Assembly (NCBI GenBank): GCA_964412195.1
Contig: CAYPNP010000015.1
Span: 1-64,000, forward strand
Length of the DNA stretch: 64,000 nt
Source of the DNA: CAYPNP01 sp964412195
GTDB taxonomy: Bacteria; Acidobacteriota; JAAYUB01
Direction: 5' to 3'
Below, in pieces: positions 52,102 to 64,000 of the stretch. Position 1 is the first letter of the stretch; each line of letters starts with the position of its first letter. The translations under genes were made by a program, and so were the position numbers. The notes beneath the pieces were generated by a model. It did not search any database. It saw only the letters and a list, made by a program, of their open reading frames with translations, and was not told the origin of the DNA.

Positions 52102-53868
52102 ATGAAAATACCTTCCCACTTTGTCCAGGAGCTCAAGCATAGCCTGAATATCGTGGATGTCGCCGCCGGCTTTATGAAGCTGGTGAAGAAGGGCCGGAAC
52201 TATTTCGCCCTCTGCCCGTTCCACACCGAGAAGACTCCGAGCTTCTCCATCAACGAGCAGCTGCAGACGTACCACTGCTTCGGCTGCGGCAAGGGCGGCG
52301 ACGTGATCCAGCTGGTGATGGAACTGGAAAACCTGACCTACGTCGAGGCCATCCATTCGCTGGCTGACATGGCCCGGCTGCGCGTGCCCGTCGCCGACGG
52401 CCCCGACGAGAAGCAGGCCCAGGAGAAGAAATTCCTCTACACCGTGCTGGAGGAGGCGGCCAAGTTCTACCGCCGCTCCCTGGAAAGCCCCGAGGGCGCC
52501 GACGCCCGCGCCTACCTCGACCGGCGCCAGATCAGCCGCGAAACCCGCGATCTCTTCCAGATGGGCCACGCCCCCGGCAACGGCTTCCACCTGATCAATT
52601 ACCTGCGCGGCCTGGGCGTCCAGGACCGGGCCATCCAGCAGGCCGGCCTGGCCAAGGTCTCCGAGCGCTCCGGCAACCTCTACGACACCTTTCGCAACCG
52701 CCTGATGATCCCCATCACCGACTTCCACGGCCGGGTCATCGCCTTCGGCGGGCGCATCCTGGGCGAGGGGGAGCCGAAATACCTGAACTCGCCGGAGACC
52801 CCCGTCTACCAGAAGGGCTTCCACCTGTTCGGGCTGGCCCACACCCTCAAGGAGATCCGCGCCGCCGACCGGGCCGTCCTGGTGGAGGGCTACTTCGACA
52901 TGATCGTCCCCTACCAGGCCGGTTTCCATACCATGACCGCCTCGCTGGGGACGAGCCTGACCACCGCCCAGATCAAGCTCCTGGGCCGGTTCACGCGAAA
53001 CGTGGTGATCTGCTTCGACCCGGACGCCGCCGGCGCCAACGCGGCCTTCCGTTCCGTGGAGCTGTTCCTCGAGAACGACTTCGACTGCCGGGTGGCGGTC
53101 CTGCCGGCCGGCTTCGATCCCGACACCTACGTCCTGGAGAAGGGCGCCGAGGCCTACCAGGCCGCCCTCGACGGCTCCCTGCCGTTCCTGGACTTCCTGC
53201 TGCGGCAGAAGCTCCAGGAGGTGGCCGGCGAGCTGACCGTCGAGCGCAAGAGCCGGATCCTGGAGAGCCTGTTCCCCTTCATCGCCCGTATCTCCCACGA
53301 GATGGTCCGGGCCAAGTACCTGGACGACATGGCCCGGGCGCTCGGCATCGTCAAGGACGCTCTCTTCCGCCAGTTCAATACCTACGCTAAGTCCCGCAAA
53401 ATCAACGCGGAGGCGCTGACCCAGTACTCCCAGGCCGTCGTGCTGCCAGCGGAGCGGGAACTGATCAATTTCGTCTTCCATCTCCCGGAACTCGCGCCGC
53501 GGGTTTTTTCCGGCCTCCGGCTAACTTTTGACGGTTTTGCGACATCTAATATCCTGGGCGCGGTGCAGGAGGCTGTCGCCGCCGGGGAGACCTTGGATCT
53601 CGTGGACCTGGAGTCACATTTCACGGAACACGATCGCATTCTGCTGCATCAAATCCTGTCCAAAGACGCGAAAGTCATCACCGAGGCCGAGGCGCGCAAC
53701 ACCGTCCTGGCCCTGAAGAGCAAGGAATTGGAGAAGGAGAAGAAGCGTCTGGACGAGGAACTGGAACGGGCGGTCGCCGCCGGCCAGGCCGAACGGATCA
53801 TGGAGCTGCAGGAAGCGCGAAAGCGAGTCCAGCAGCAGAAAATACATCTGAAGATTCAACCATCATAG
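52102..53868 (+). CDS. dnaG: DNA primase
   Basis: 588 residues from ATG 52102. The zinc-binding domain has CPFHTEKTPSF and YHCFGCGKGGD (about 40-65), the RNA-polymerase core contains the TOPRIM acidic motifs VLVEGYFD (about 260) and CFDPDAAG (about 304). The C-terminal helicase-binding region (about 430-588) is variable and ends in a coiled coil. It synthesises primers at the replication fork. It is followed by rpoD at 10 bp, the classic macromolecular-synthesis arrangement but without rpsU upstream. Confidence 0.96.
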   Translation: MKIPSHFVQELKHSLNIVDVAAGFMKLVKKGRNYFALCPFHTEKTPSFSINEQLQTYHCFGCGKGGDVIQLVMELENLTYVEAIHSLADMARLRVPVADGPDEKQAQEKKFLYTVLEEAAKFYRRSLESPEGADARAYLDRRQISRETRDLFQMGHAPGNGFHLINYLRGLGVQDRAIQQAGLAKVSERSGNLYDTFRNRLMIPITDFHGRVIAFGGRILGEGEPKYLNSPETPVYQKGFHLFGLAHTLKEIRAADRAVLVEGYFDMIVPYQAGFHTMTASLGTSLTTAQIKLLGRFTRNVVICFDPDAAGANAAFRSVELFLENDFDCRVAVLPAGFDPDTYVLEKGAEAYQAALDGSLPFLDFLLRQKLQEVAGELTVERKSRILESLFPFIARISHEMVRAKYLDDMARALGIVKDALFRQFNTYAKSRKINAEALTQYSQAVVLPAERELINFVFHLPELAPRVFSGLRLTFDGFATSNILGAVQEAVAAGETLDLVDLESHFTEHDRILLHQILSKDAKVITEAEARNTVLALKSKELEKEKKRLDEELERAVAAGQAERIMELQEARKRVQQQKIHLKIQPS

Positions 53869-53877
53869 GAGGTTGCC

Positions 53878-55539
<1,662 letters not shown>

Positions 55540-55559
55540 GCCGGCCCCCGGCCGGGCGG

Positions 55560-55589
55560 TTGACATCAGCGGCGTTTGCGGCATACACT
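55560..55589 (+). promoter_or_regulatory. tRNA promoter
   Basis: TTGACA (55560-55565) and TACACT (55584-55589) with an 18-base spacer, the -10 ending 12 bases before the tRNA. A perfect -35 box so close to the tRNA makes this convincing. Confidence 0.65.
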
Positions 55590-55601
55590 GGATCGTCCGA
55601 G

Positions 55602-55678
55602 GGGCCCATAGCTCAGTTGGTCAGAGCTACCGGCTCATAACCGGTTGGTCCCAGGTTCGAATCCTGGTGGGCCCACCA
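55602..55678 (+). tRNA. tRNA with CAU anticodon (Ile2 or elongator Met)
   Basis: A 77-nt cloverleaf with encoded CCA. The acceptor stem GGGCCCA pairs with TGGGCCC, and the anticodon CAT is at 55636-55638 in the loop CTCATAA. G1-C72 pairing and the ACCGG/CCGGT anticodon stem exclude the initiator. C4-G69 and C5-G68 fit the determinants reported for lysidine modification by TilS, which would make this tRNA-Ile2 reading AUA. Elongator Met is the alternative. Confidence 0.9.
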
Positions 55679-55703
55679 TCCTATTCCACCGCGGGAGCGC
55701 CCG

Positions 55704-56414
55704 TTGAACCAAGACATCCAGCAATTGTTGGGACTGCAGACGGTAGACCTGAAGATCCTTGACTTGCAGCGAGAAATGGAGCGGATCCCCCAGCGGGAGG
55801 CCGAGATCCAGGCCGAGATGACCAACGTCCACGCGCAGGTGGCCACCGAGGACGCCCGGGTGAAGGAGATCGAGAAGCAGTGCCGGGCCCTGGAGGGGGA
55901 GGTGGAGTCGCTGAAGGCCAAGAAGCTCAAGCTCCGCCAGCAGCAGATGGAAGTCAAGACCAACGAGCAGTACCAGGCCATCCTGTCGGAAATCGATTAC
56001 CTCGACAAGGAAATCTACGAGAACGAGGACGCCATCCTCGAGATGATGGAAACGGTGGAGTCCACCCGCAAGCAGGTGGAGGCGAACAAGCAGCGGATCA
56101 AGGAGGACTCGGAGAAGTTCCACAAGGAGCAGGAGAGGCTGCGGGACAGCGCCACCTTCCTGGCCGACGAGCTGGGCAACCTGCGCCGGCAGCGCGAGGA
56201 GCGCGCCCACGGCCTGCCGCCCCGGCTGATGGCGCTCTACAACCGGCTCTCGACGGGGTTGGGCGGGATCGCCCTAGCCGAGGCGCGCGGCGAGATCTGC
56301 CAGGTCTGCCATGTCCACATCCGCCCGCAGGTCTTCCAGGAGCTCCGCACCACCGACCAGCTCCTGCAGTGCGAGGCCTGCTCGCGGATCCTGTATTACG
56401 CGGGGGATCTGTAA
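55704..56414 (+). CDS. Zinc-ribbon coiled-coil protein (COG1579 family)
   Basis: 236 residues from a TTG start at 55704 (GGGAG before). About 150 residues of predicted coiled coil with a KTNEQYQAILSEIDYL turn are followed by a C-terminal C4 zinc ribbon (CQVCH and CEAC, about residues 197-226). The family is widespread in bacteria and proposed to bind nucleic acid or ribosomes, but its role is not settled. It lies 25 bp after the tRNA gene and may share the tRNA promoter. No catalytic motif is present. Confidence 0.88.
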   Translation: MNQDIQQLLGLQTVDLKILDLQREMERIPQREAEIQAEMTNVHAQVATEDARVKEIEKQCRALEGEVESLKAKKLKLRQQQMEVKTNEQYQAILSEIDYLDKEIYENEDAILEMMETVESTRKQVEANKQRIKEDSEKFHKEQERLRDSATFLADELGNLRRQREERAHGLPPRLMALYNRLSTGLGGIALAEARGEICQVCHVHIRPQVFQELRTTDQLLQCEACSRILYYAGDL

Positions 56415-56429
56415 CCCCCGTCCCCCCCA

Positions 56430-56574
56430 ATCGTGCTCGTGCCCGTAATCGGGTTTCGGGACTCGGTTCTCGGGGCTCGGCATGACCGCTTTCGTCGATA
56501 TCTGTCGAGCCCCGAGCCCCCAGCACCGAATCCCGCAGAAGGCTCACGCGGATACGCGGAGCACACAGAGGCAG
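56430..56574. repeat. TCGTGCTCG arm, inverted CGGGGCTCGG pair and ACACAGAGG arm
   Basis: AATCGTGCTCGTGCCCGTAA (56430-56451) is followed by GACTCGGTTCTCGGGGCTCGG (56458-56480), its inverted partner CGAGCCCCGAGCCCCCAG (56505-56535), and then ACGCGGAGCACACAGAGGC (56543-56574). Together they fill the 174-bp spacer between the convergent zinc-ribbon and nfo genes. Confidence 0.75.
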
Positions 56575-56588
56575 ATCGCCCATGCCCC

Positions 56589-57476
56589 TCACTGGGTCGC
56601 CCGCTTCCCCCCGTCCCGCAGCCGGCGCAGCACTGCCAGGTTGACGCGGTCCTCGTCGAGATCCTTGTTCTTGGGAGTTTCGAGGACCCCGGGCAGGCCC
56701 GCCATCCGGGGATCGGTCAGCAGGTTGCGGAAGGCCTGCCGGCCCAGCGTCCCCTTGCCGATGTGCTCGTGCCGGTCCACCCGGCTGCCGAGCGGCTTTT
56801 TCGAGTCGTTGAGGTGCCACGCGTAGAGTCGGGACAATCCCACCACCCGGTCGAATTTGTCAATGGTCGCCCGGTAGGTCTCCGGAGTCCGGAGGTCATA
56901 CCCGGAGGCGAAGATGTGGCTGGTGTCCAGGCACACGCCGGTCCGCTCGGGCCTCGCGGCGCCGTCCAGCATGGATCGGAGCTGCTCGAAACGCCAGCCC
57001 AGGCTGGCGCCCTGGCCGGCGGTGGACTCCAGCAGGATCCGGCAGGCGGCGCCGGGCGTGGCTTTGACGATCTCCCGCAGGGCGTCTGAGACCCGCTGCA
57101 TGCCCGCCTCGTCCCCCTCGCCGCCGTGGGAGCCGGGGTGGACGATCAGATAGGCCAGTTCCAATTCTTCGCAGCGTTCCACCTCGTCGATCATGGCCCG
57201 GATCGAGCGGGTCCGGATGAGGGCGTCGGGGGCGGCCAGATTGATGAGATAGGAGGTGTGGGCGAAGAGGGGGTGGATGCCCAGCCGGTCGCGCAGGCCC
57301 AGAAACTCGCGGATCTCGGAGGCAGCCGGACGTTTACCGTCCCAGCGGGTGTTGTTTTTGGTGAAGATCTGGACCGTCTGACAACCGACGGAGGCGCCCC
57401 GGCGCAAAGCCTCCACCACCCCGCCGGCGATGGACATGTGCGCCCCCAACCTCATCTTCGGGATCTCAACAGGCAT
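56589..57476 (-). CDS. nfo: Endonuclease IV (AP endonuclease)
   Basis: 295 residues from ATG 57476. Metal-binding residues of the family are seen in FAHTSYLIN, LLESTAGQG, CLDTSHIFASGYD, HLNDSKKPLGSRVDRHEHIGKG and VLETPK. It cuts DNA at abasic sites in base-excision repair. The start codon abuts the arm of a CACAAAGG repeat element (57477 onward), and the 5' leader is therefore repeat sequence with no good ribosome site (only GGTGA close to the ATG). An internal in-frame ATG at MRLGAHMSI is a possible later start. Confidence 0.93.
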   Translation of the reverse strand: MPVEIPKMRLGAHMSIAGGVVEALRRGASVGCQTVQIFTKNNTRWDGKRPAASEIREFLGLRDRLGIHPLFAHTSYLINLAAPDALIRTRSIRAMIDEVERCEELELAYLIVHPGSHGGEGDEAGMQRVSDALREIVKATPGAACRILLESTAGQGASLGWRFEQLRSMLDGAARPERTGVCLDTSHIFASGYDLRTPETYRATIDKFDRVVGLSRLYAWHLNDSKKPLGSRVDRHEHIGKGTLGRQAFRNLLTDPRMAGLPGVLETPKNKDLDEDRVNLAVLRRLRDGGKRATQ

Positions 57477-57602
57477 ATTCACCACAAAGGCACAAAGTAC
57501 ACAAAGACATATTTGGGTTCCAGAAGAGTTGTTGTTTCATAAATGATGGTAAATATAATTGATCTCCAAATTCTTTGTGCCCTTTGTGCCTTTGTGGTGA
57601 AT
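57477..57602. repeat. Inverted CACAAAGG repeat pair upstream of nfo
   Basis: Left arm 57477-57509 and right arm 57571-57602 share the same ATTCACCACAAAGGCACA end as the pair at 3773-4143. The 60-bp AT-rich interior is unrelated to that one. It lies between nfo and the PduS-like gene, directly touching the nfo start and 5 bp from the stop of the other. Confidence 0.85.
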
Positions 57603-57606
57603 CTTC

Positions 57607-58917
57607 CTAGTCGGCGGTGATTTCAATGGCGGCGTCGACGGCGGTGACCCGCCCGCCGATCGGCGCGTGGTGGCGGGTGTGCTTCCCCTCGGCGACAGGC
57701 TCCCCGGGGATCACCCGCTGGCCGGCTTGCACCAGCGGCTCGGCCTGCCCGCCGCCGAACTCCTCCCGGCACATCCTCACCTGCTCCGGCGCCGGAAGCG
57801 GACCGAGGAAGCGGTTTTCCATGTCGTAGGACTCCAGGTCCAGCCGCTTCATGACGTAGGCCATCGGCAGGCCCTTGCGGTCGTAATCGGGGTGGGGGAC
57901 GCTCTCGGGCTTGGCTTTCTTGTGGGGCGGCGGCATCCGGCGCTTCATCTCCGCGATCAGGCGCCGCGGCGTGATCCGCACGGGACAGGCGATCAGGGAG
58001 CAGACTCCGCACTCGCAGCAGTACCACGCGATGTGGTCGGCCTCGCCCGGCCGCTCCAGCACGGTCTCCGCCCGCCGCATGAGCAGGTGGGGCTGGATGT
58101 CGTGGCCGAGCAGGTAGCGGGGGCACAGTTCGGTGCAAGTGAAGCACTGGTCGCAGACCGACTTGGAGACGCGGGCCTCGCGCGTCAGCGACGAGTTCCG
58201 CTCCCGCACGGCGGGATTGTCCGGTGGCAGGACCAGGACCCCGGATGTTGTCTTCTGGATAGTGAAGTCCTCTCCCACCAGGGCGCCCATCATGACCCCG
58301 CCGGCGAGGAAGCGGGGATCGGGGCAGGTGGGGCCGCCGGCCGCCTCCAGCAGGCGGGCGAGCGGCGTGCCGACGGGTGCCTCGACGGTGAGGGGGCGGG
58401 CCACGGCGCCGGCCAATGTGACGAAGCGGCGCGTCACGGGGCGGCCTTCCAGGGCGTCGCCGACGTGGGCCAGGGTCTGGACGTTCTGGACCAGCACGCC
58501 CACGTCGAGCGGGATGCCGCCCTGGGGTACCACGCGGCCGGTGGCGGCGTAGACCAGCAAATGCTCGTCGCCGGAGGGGTAGACGTCGGAGAGGCCCAAC
58601 AGCTCGAAACCGGGATACCCGGCCAGGAGACGCTCCAGGTGGGTCACCAGCACCTGGCGTTTCTTCTTGACGCCCACGAACACCGAGCGGAGGCCCAGCG
58701 CGTCCCTCAGGGCGGCCGCCGCCTCCAGGATCTTTTCGCCTTCGTTCAGCAAACAGTAGTAGTCGGCATAGAGCAGCGGCTCGCACTCCGCGCCGTTCAG
58801 GATCAACGTGTCCGCGCGGCCGCGGCAATCCAGCTTGCGCCAGGTGGGGAAGCCGGCCCCGCCGGCGCCCACAACGCCCGCTTCCCGGACCTTCTCGATA
58901 ATCGCCTGAGTATCCAT
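57607..58917 (-). CDS. PduS/RnfC-like iron-sulfur flavoprotein
   Basis: 436 residues. An N-terminal FMN/NADH-binding domain of the complex I 51-kDa type begins with GVVGAGGAGFPTWRKL and contains NGAECEPLLYAD. An SLBB segment follows (AVARPLTVEAPVGTPLARLL), then two 4Fe-4S clusters (CDQCFTCTELCP and CCECGVCSLIACP, about 255-310) and a C-terminal barrel-sandwich domain (APIGGRVTAVD). This order matches PduS, a cobalamin reductase, more than RnfC. No microcompartment, Rnf or B12 genes adjoin it, so its electron partner is unknown. Reactivation of MetH cobalamin is one possibility. Confidence 0.8.
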   Translation of the reverse strand: MDTQAIIEKVREAGVVGAGGAGFPTWRKLDCRGRADTLILNGAECEPLLYADYYCLLNEGEKILEAAAALRDALGLRSVFVGVKKKRQVLVTHLERLLAGYPGFELLGLSDVYPSGDEHLLVYAATGRVVPQGGIPLDVGVLVQNVQTLAHVGDALEGRPVTRRFVTLAGAVARPLTVEAPVGTPLARLLEAAGGPTCPDPRFLAGGVMMGALVGEDFTIQKTTSGVLVLPPDNPAVRERNSSLTREARVSKSVCDQCFTCTELCPRYLLGHDIQPHLLMRRAETVLERPGEADHIAWYCCECGVCSLIACPVRITPRRLIAEMKRRMPPPHKKAKPESVPHPDYDRKGLPMAYVMKRLDLESYDMENRFLGPLPAPEQVRMCREEFGGGQAEPLVQAGQRVIPGEPVAEGKHTRHHAPIGGRVTAVDAAIEITAD

Positions 58918-58920
58918 TTA

Positions 58921-59113
58921 TCCCGTGCTCGTACTCGTAATCGTACTCGTGATCGTAATCGTAATCGAATATACCACGCCACTGTCCGAGAGTCGAAGGG
59001 GATCGGTAGATTCACGGCAAACTGTCGATTACGATTACGAGCAGCGAGTACGATCGGTCGCCGGTCAACGGTCACCGGTCGATTACGAGCACGATTACGA
59101 TTACGAGCACGAT
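58921..59113. repeat. Inverted TCGTAATCG / CGATTACGA repeat block
   Basis: Left units CGTGCTCGTACTCGTAATCG (58921-58970) face inverted CGATTACGATTACGAGCAGC units (59024-59113). The right side is interrupted by CGCCGGTCAACGGTCACCGG, a member of the GGTCACC family, and this juxtaposition is the same as at 24261-24352 and 51920-52002. It fills the spacer between two codirectional genes. Confidence 0.85.
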
Positions 59114-59123
59114 GGAGGGGGGA

Positions 59124-60230
59124 TCAATCCTTCTGGATGATTTCCAGGAAGTATTTGGCTTCGTACATGTTGGCGACGAACTTCCGGGCCGAGACCATCT
59201 TGGCGGTGGATCCGTCCTCCTGGACGCATTCCTTGTCCATTAGGATGTAGTCCTTGTTGAGGAACGGCACCCGCAGGGTGTTGGACAGGTTCAGGAAGTT
59301 CTGGATGTGCTTCCCCTGGACCTGCGGGTAGACCATATTGATGATCTCGCGGTCATCCACCGCAGGGGAGGAGTTGACGAAGTTCTTCACCATCAAGTTG
59401 ATCCATTTGGTGTTGGTGCACAGCTCGAGGGTGTGGATGACCTGGGGCTTCTCGACGATGAGATAGGTGGCGGTCTCCGCCGTCCTGTTGTTGTAGAACG
59501 TCTGGCCGATCAGGTAGTGCCCGCGCAGGGAGTAAATCTTGCTCCGCTGCAGGGCCACCTCGTCCAGCGCCGACAGGCAGTACTTCTTCAGGTCGACCTT
59601 GATGATGTGTTTCTTCAGGCTGGGATCTTCCTTGACCGCCTGGATGGCCTTATCCTCGGGGATGATGATGTTGTTCAGCCGGTCGTAGATCGTGTAGACC
59701 TTTTCGAAGTGGAAGATCTGCAGCCCCACGTCCAGGTTGGTCTTGAGCCGGTCGGCCAACCCTGCCTCGGACCGGGCGGGATTCTCCCGGATGAACTGCG
59801 TGTTGGACATGGTGTTGGACAGGAACGCCGGGTCCCGCAGGGGCGTCCGCTCCAGCGGCCGGGTTTTGCCCTTGTCGTCGGGGTAGAGGATGTCGTAAAA
59901 GAACTCCTCCACCGACGAGAAGGTGTGGATGATCTTGGTCTTGTCCAGCACCAGCATGTCGTAACGGGTGGGCTTGAGGTAGTTGTAGAAAGAGTTGATC
60001 AGGACCTTTATGTTCTTCTTCGCCAGGACGTCCTTGATGATCATGCCGCTCAGGATCAGGTAGGGCGAGAGGAAGGCTTGGAACTTCCGGGGGTCGATGT
60101 TGCCGGGCATGGGATCGACCCTCTTGGCGAAGAGGGCGATCTTGGTCTGGGGCAGCAGCTCGTGGTTCAAATCCGAGTTGTCGTAAAAGACGATCTGGAA
60201 TTCCGCCTGCGGATTTGGTTCGGTAGCCAT
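59124..60230 (-). CDS. Unrecognised 368-aa cytosolic protein
   Basis: 368 residues, no signal peptide or transmembrane segment. The ATG follows GGGGACCGC. Content is Lys- and Asn-richer than its neighbours, and the sequence is balanced in charge with recurring beta/alpha patterns (FQIVFYDNSDL, KIALFAKRVDP, NIKVLINSFYNYLKP, IFHFEKVYTIYD). I recognise no family or catalytic motif. Phrases such as 'FYDNSDLNHELL' and the PEDKAIQAVKED helix do not match anything I know. It is flanked by the repeat block and the transporter gene, with no operon partner. Confidence 0.7.
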   Translation of the reverse strand: MATEPNPQAEFQIVFYDNSDLNHELLPQTKIALFAKRVDPMPGNIDPRKFQAFLSPYLILSGMIIKDVLAKKNIKVLINSFYNYLKPTRYDMLVLDKTKIIHTFSSVEEFFYDILYPDDKGKTRPLERTPLRDPAFLSNTMSNTQFIRENPARSEAGLADRLKTNLDVGLQIFHFEKVYTIYDRLNNIIIPEDKAIQAVKEDPSLKKHIIKVDLKKYCLSALDEVALQRSKIYSLRGHYLIGQTFYNNRTAETATYLIVEKPQVIHTLELCTNTKWINLMVKNFVNSSPAVDDREIINMVYPQVQGKHIQNFLNLSNTLRVPFLNKDYILMDKECVQEDGSTAKMVSARKFVANMYEAKYFLEIIQKD

Positions 60231-60349
60231 GCGGTCCCCAATACGATAGCTTCGTTGTGGACAACATTATACAAGACTCCCGGATCAATGGAAATCTTTT
60301 TCCGTGCCGGCATCGTCCGGCAGGCCTGTAAATTCAAAGAAAAAAGTGG

Positions 60350-60379
60350 TTTCCAGCCGCGCGGGGGAAGTGATACAAT
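60350..60379 (+). promoter_or_regulatory. Candidate promoter of the amino-acid transporter
   Basis: TTTCCA (60350-60355) and TACAAT (60374-60379) with an 18-base spacer, about 105 bp upstream of the transporter start. Confidence 0.35.
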
Positions 60380-60484
60380 GGCCTTCCGCAACACGCATGG
60401 TGACGGCGTTTCCATCGGGCGGGACGGTGGGATTCCAGGTGAAAGCCGCCGCCGATCGGCGGGACGCCGGGCCGGAGAAGCAGG

Positions 60485-62662
<2,178 letters not shown>

Positions 62663-62788
62663 CCCGACCCAATCCGGCGGACCGGGGCGCCGGCCGGCCC
62701 GGCCCGGGCGGCGCCGGGGGTGTCCCGTTCCCCGGCCGCCCGGGATCCTCCTGCCGAGCCGGCGGACCGCCGCATAAAAATGAAGGCT

Positions 62789-62816
62789 TTGCTCGCCGGG
62801 GAAAATCTGGGATAAT
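62789..62816 (+). promoter_or_regulatory. Candidate promoter of the DHH gene
   Basis: TTGCTC (62789-62794) and GATAAT (62811-62816) with a 16-base spacer, giving a start about 25 bp before the TTG at 62847. Confidence 0.4.
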
Positions 62817-62846
62817 GGCCGGCTATTTTCCGTTCCAGGAGTTGCC

Positions 62847-63842
62847 TTGAACCACGAGATCGCCACCCTGTACACCCACGATGACTTCGACGGCCTTGGT
62901 TCCGCCGCGGTGTTCCGTCACCACTTCCGGGTGGGGGAGATCCGCTTCTCGAACCCGAAACGCCTGGAGTACGAGCCGGTGTCCGAACGGGACGGCGTGC
63001 TCGACCTGCCCTTCGCGCGCCGCTGCGCCGTCTGGTTCGACCACCACGAGCAGAATTTTGAGGATCCCTCCTACCAAGGAATCGATCCCGCGAGCATCCC
63101 CGGACTCCGCCTGCCGGCCCCGTCCTGTGCCCGGGTGATCCTGACCTGGTACGAGCAGCAAGGCCTGGCCGTGCCGGACCATTTCGGCCCGATGGTGGAG
63201 GAGATCGACCGGTTCGACACCATGAGCTTCCGCACGATCGAAGAGTGGATGCGGGAAACGCCGGGCAAGGTGGTCGTGGAGAGCCTCGTGATGCCCAACG
63301 AGATGCCCCGCGACCGGGAGCGCTACTACCTGGAACTGATCGAGGCGATGCGGCTCCTGCCGCTGGCGGAGGTGGCGGCCGGCGCCCAGGTCCAGTCGCG
63401 CTGGCTGCAGAGGAAAAAGATCAACGAGGACGGCCGTTCCATCCTGAAGAAGATCAGCCGTTTCCTGCCGGGGGACGGGGCGCGGCGGATGGTGATCCTG
63501 GACTTTACGCCGCTGAAGTTTCAGCCCTCCGCCGACAAGAAGCTCATCCTCATGGATTATCCGGAGGTGGAGTACATCGCCAGCATCTACCCGCACATCG
63601 AGCGGAACGTGAAGACCAACACGGTGACCGTCTCGATCGGGCGCAATTTCCTCAAGCACAACGGCCGGCCGGTGGACTGGGGCGAGTTCTTCGCCCACAA
63701 GAACATCGGCGGCGGGCACCGGGACGCCGCCGGCGCCCGGCTGGAGGCGTCCTCGAAGCCCGAGCGGGACAAGAAGCTGGACGCCCTGCTGGCCGACATG
63801 CTGGGCGCCGTGAACAACCCGCCTCCCCCGGCGGCGCCCTGA
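62847..63842 (+). CDS. DHH-family phosphoesterase
   Basis: 331 residues from a TTG start (CAGGAG before it). DHH domain motifs are THDDFDGLGSAA (about 10-21) and WFDHHEQ (about 63-69), and the C-terminal DHHA1 domain has GGGHRDAAGARL (about 289-300). The family includes nanoRNases, cyclic-di-AMP phosphodiesterases and oligoribonucleases, which use two metal ions. There is no membrane or PAS/GGDEF domain, so it is not GdpP-like, and the substrate is uncertain. Confidence 0.85.
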   Translation: MNHEIATLYTHDDFDGLGSAAVFRHHFRVGEIRFSNPKRLEYEPVSERDGVLDLPFARRCAVWFDHHEQNFEDPSYQGIDPASIPGLRLPAPSCARVILTWYEQQGLAVPDHFGPMVEEIDRFDTMSFRTIEEWMRETPGKVVVESLVMPNEMPRDRERYYLELIEAMRLLPLAEVAAGAQVQSRWLQRKKINEDGRSILKKISRFLPGDGARRMVILDFTPLKFQPSADKKLILMDYPEVEYIASIYPHIERNVKTNTVTVSIGRNFLKHNGRPVDWGEFFAHKNIGGGHRDAAGARLEASSKPERDKKLDALLADMLGAVNNPPPPAAP

Positions 63843-63894
63843 GCTCGCGCCGGCCGCCCGGTTGGAGGGCGGCCGCACAACGCGGGAGGAGACC

Positions 63895-64000
63895 TTGGCC
63901 CGATTCATCCGACGTCCCGCCTTTTTCGCCCTGGCCGGCTGCGGGTGCCTCATCCTGCTCTGGGTGATTGTCGGACTCCGGTACCGCACGTACCAGCCGG
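63895..64000 (+). CDS. Start of a membrane-anchored or exported protein (truncated by window end)
   Basis: An open frame beginning with TTG at 63895, preceded by GGGAGGAGACC. The first 35 residues have a basic start (ARFIRRP) and a hydrophobic helix with WVIVGL, ending RYRTYQP at the edge of the window. This could be a signal anchor. Nothing more can be said. The TTG start is the fourth such start in the last 11 kb. Confidence 0.5.
   Translation, partial: MARFIRRPAFFALAGCGCLILLWVIVGLRYRTYQP

Noticed and set aside
55541..55555. Terminator after rpoD
   Set aside because: CCGGCC hairpin lacks a T-run; the tRNA promoter follows immediately, so I did not call it.
63851..63875. Hairpin after the DHH gene as a Rho-independent terminator
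   Set aside because: A nine-base GC stem is present but no T-run follows, and the next ribosome site is only a few bases away.

Overview
The window (about 64 kb, high GC by eye, with AT-rich patches only between genes) looks like bacterial chromosome from a free-living, Gram-negative organism. It has a secretin-based type IV pilus assembly cluster, outer-membrane-type beta-barrel and secreted proteins, a multiheme cytochrome, and roadblock and RTFTN-type secreted proteins. My best guess is Acidobacteriota or a neighbouring deep lineage; this is inference from gene content, since no rRNA is present. There is no prophage, CRISPR array or insertion-sequence transposase.

Layout. 1-12 kb: partial multiheme cytochrome behind a CRP-type operator, GT39-like glycosyltransferase, HEAT-repeat protein, alanine racemase, TPR protein, sigma54 activator with two Cys-rich PAS domains, and an hbd-ackA operon. 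12-16.7 kb: orphan AbiEi-like regulator, serine hydrolase with TPR tail, M14 peptidase. 16.9-24.2 kb: POT peptide transporter, a homocysteine methyltransferase/MTHFR fusion and a short cobalamin-dependent MetH, coupled by ATGA overlaps. 24.4-32.2 kb: secreted protein, RimK-like ligase, matrixin-type secreted protease with a small secreted partner, NSS transporter. 32.3-39.5 kb (all minus): pilMNOPQ plus a roadblock protein, a strong terminator, then accB-accC from its own promoter. 39.8-49.2 kb: pyrE, truA, two tandem small secreted paralogues, ruvAB, polA (proofreading site degenerate), mutS2. 49.4-51.6 kb: a pair of polytopic membrane proteins. 52-56.4 kb: dnaG-rpoD operon, a CAU tRNA with its own promoter, zinc-ribbon coiled-coil protein. 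56.6-64 kb: endonuclease IV, PduS/RnfC-like iron-sulfur protein, an unrecognised 368-aa protein, cationic amino-acid transporter, DHH phosphoesterase, and the start of another gene.

The most unusual signal lies between the genes. About fifteen intergenic spacers carry short degenerate tandem repeats (units about 6-13 nt), often as inverted pairs with unrelated interiors, and in places several repeat families are nested in the same order at different loci. They sit at operon boundaries, never inside a recognised gene body, although two touch a start or stop codon. I know of no named repeat family that matches, and treat them as the candidate undescribed system in this window.
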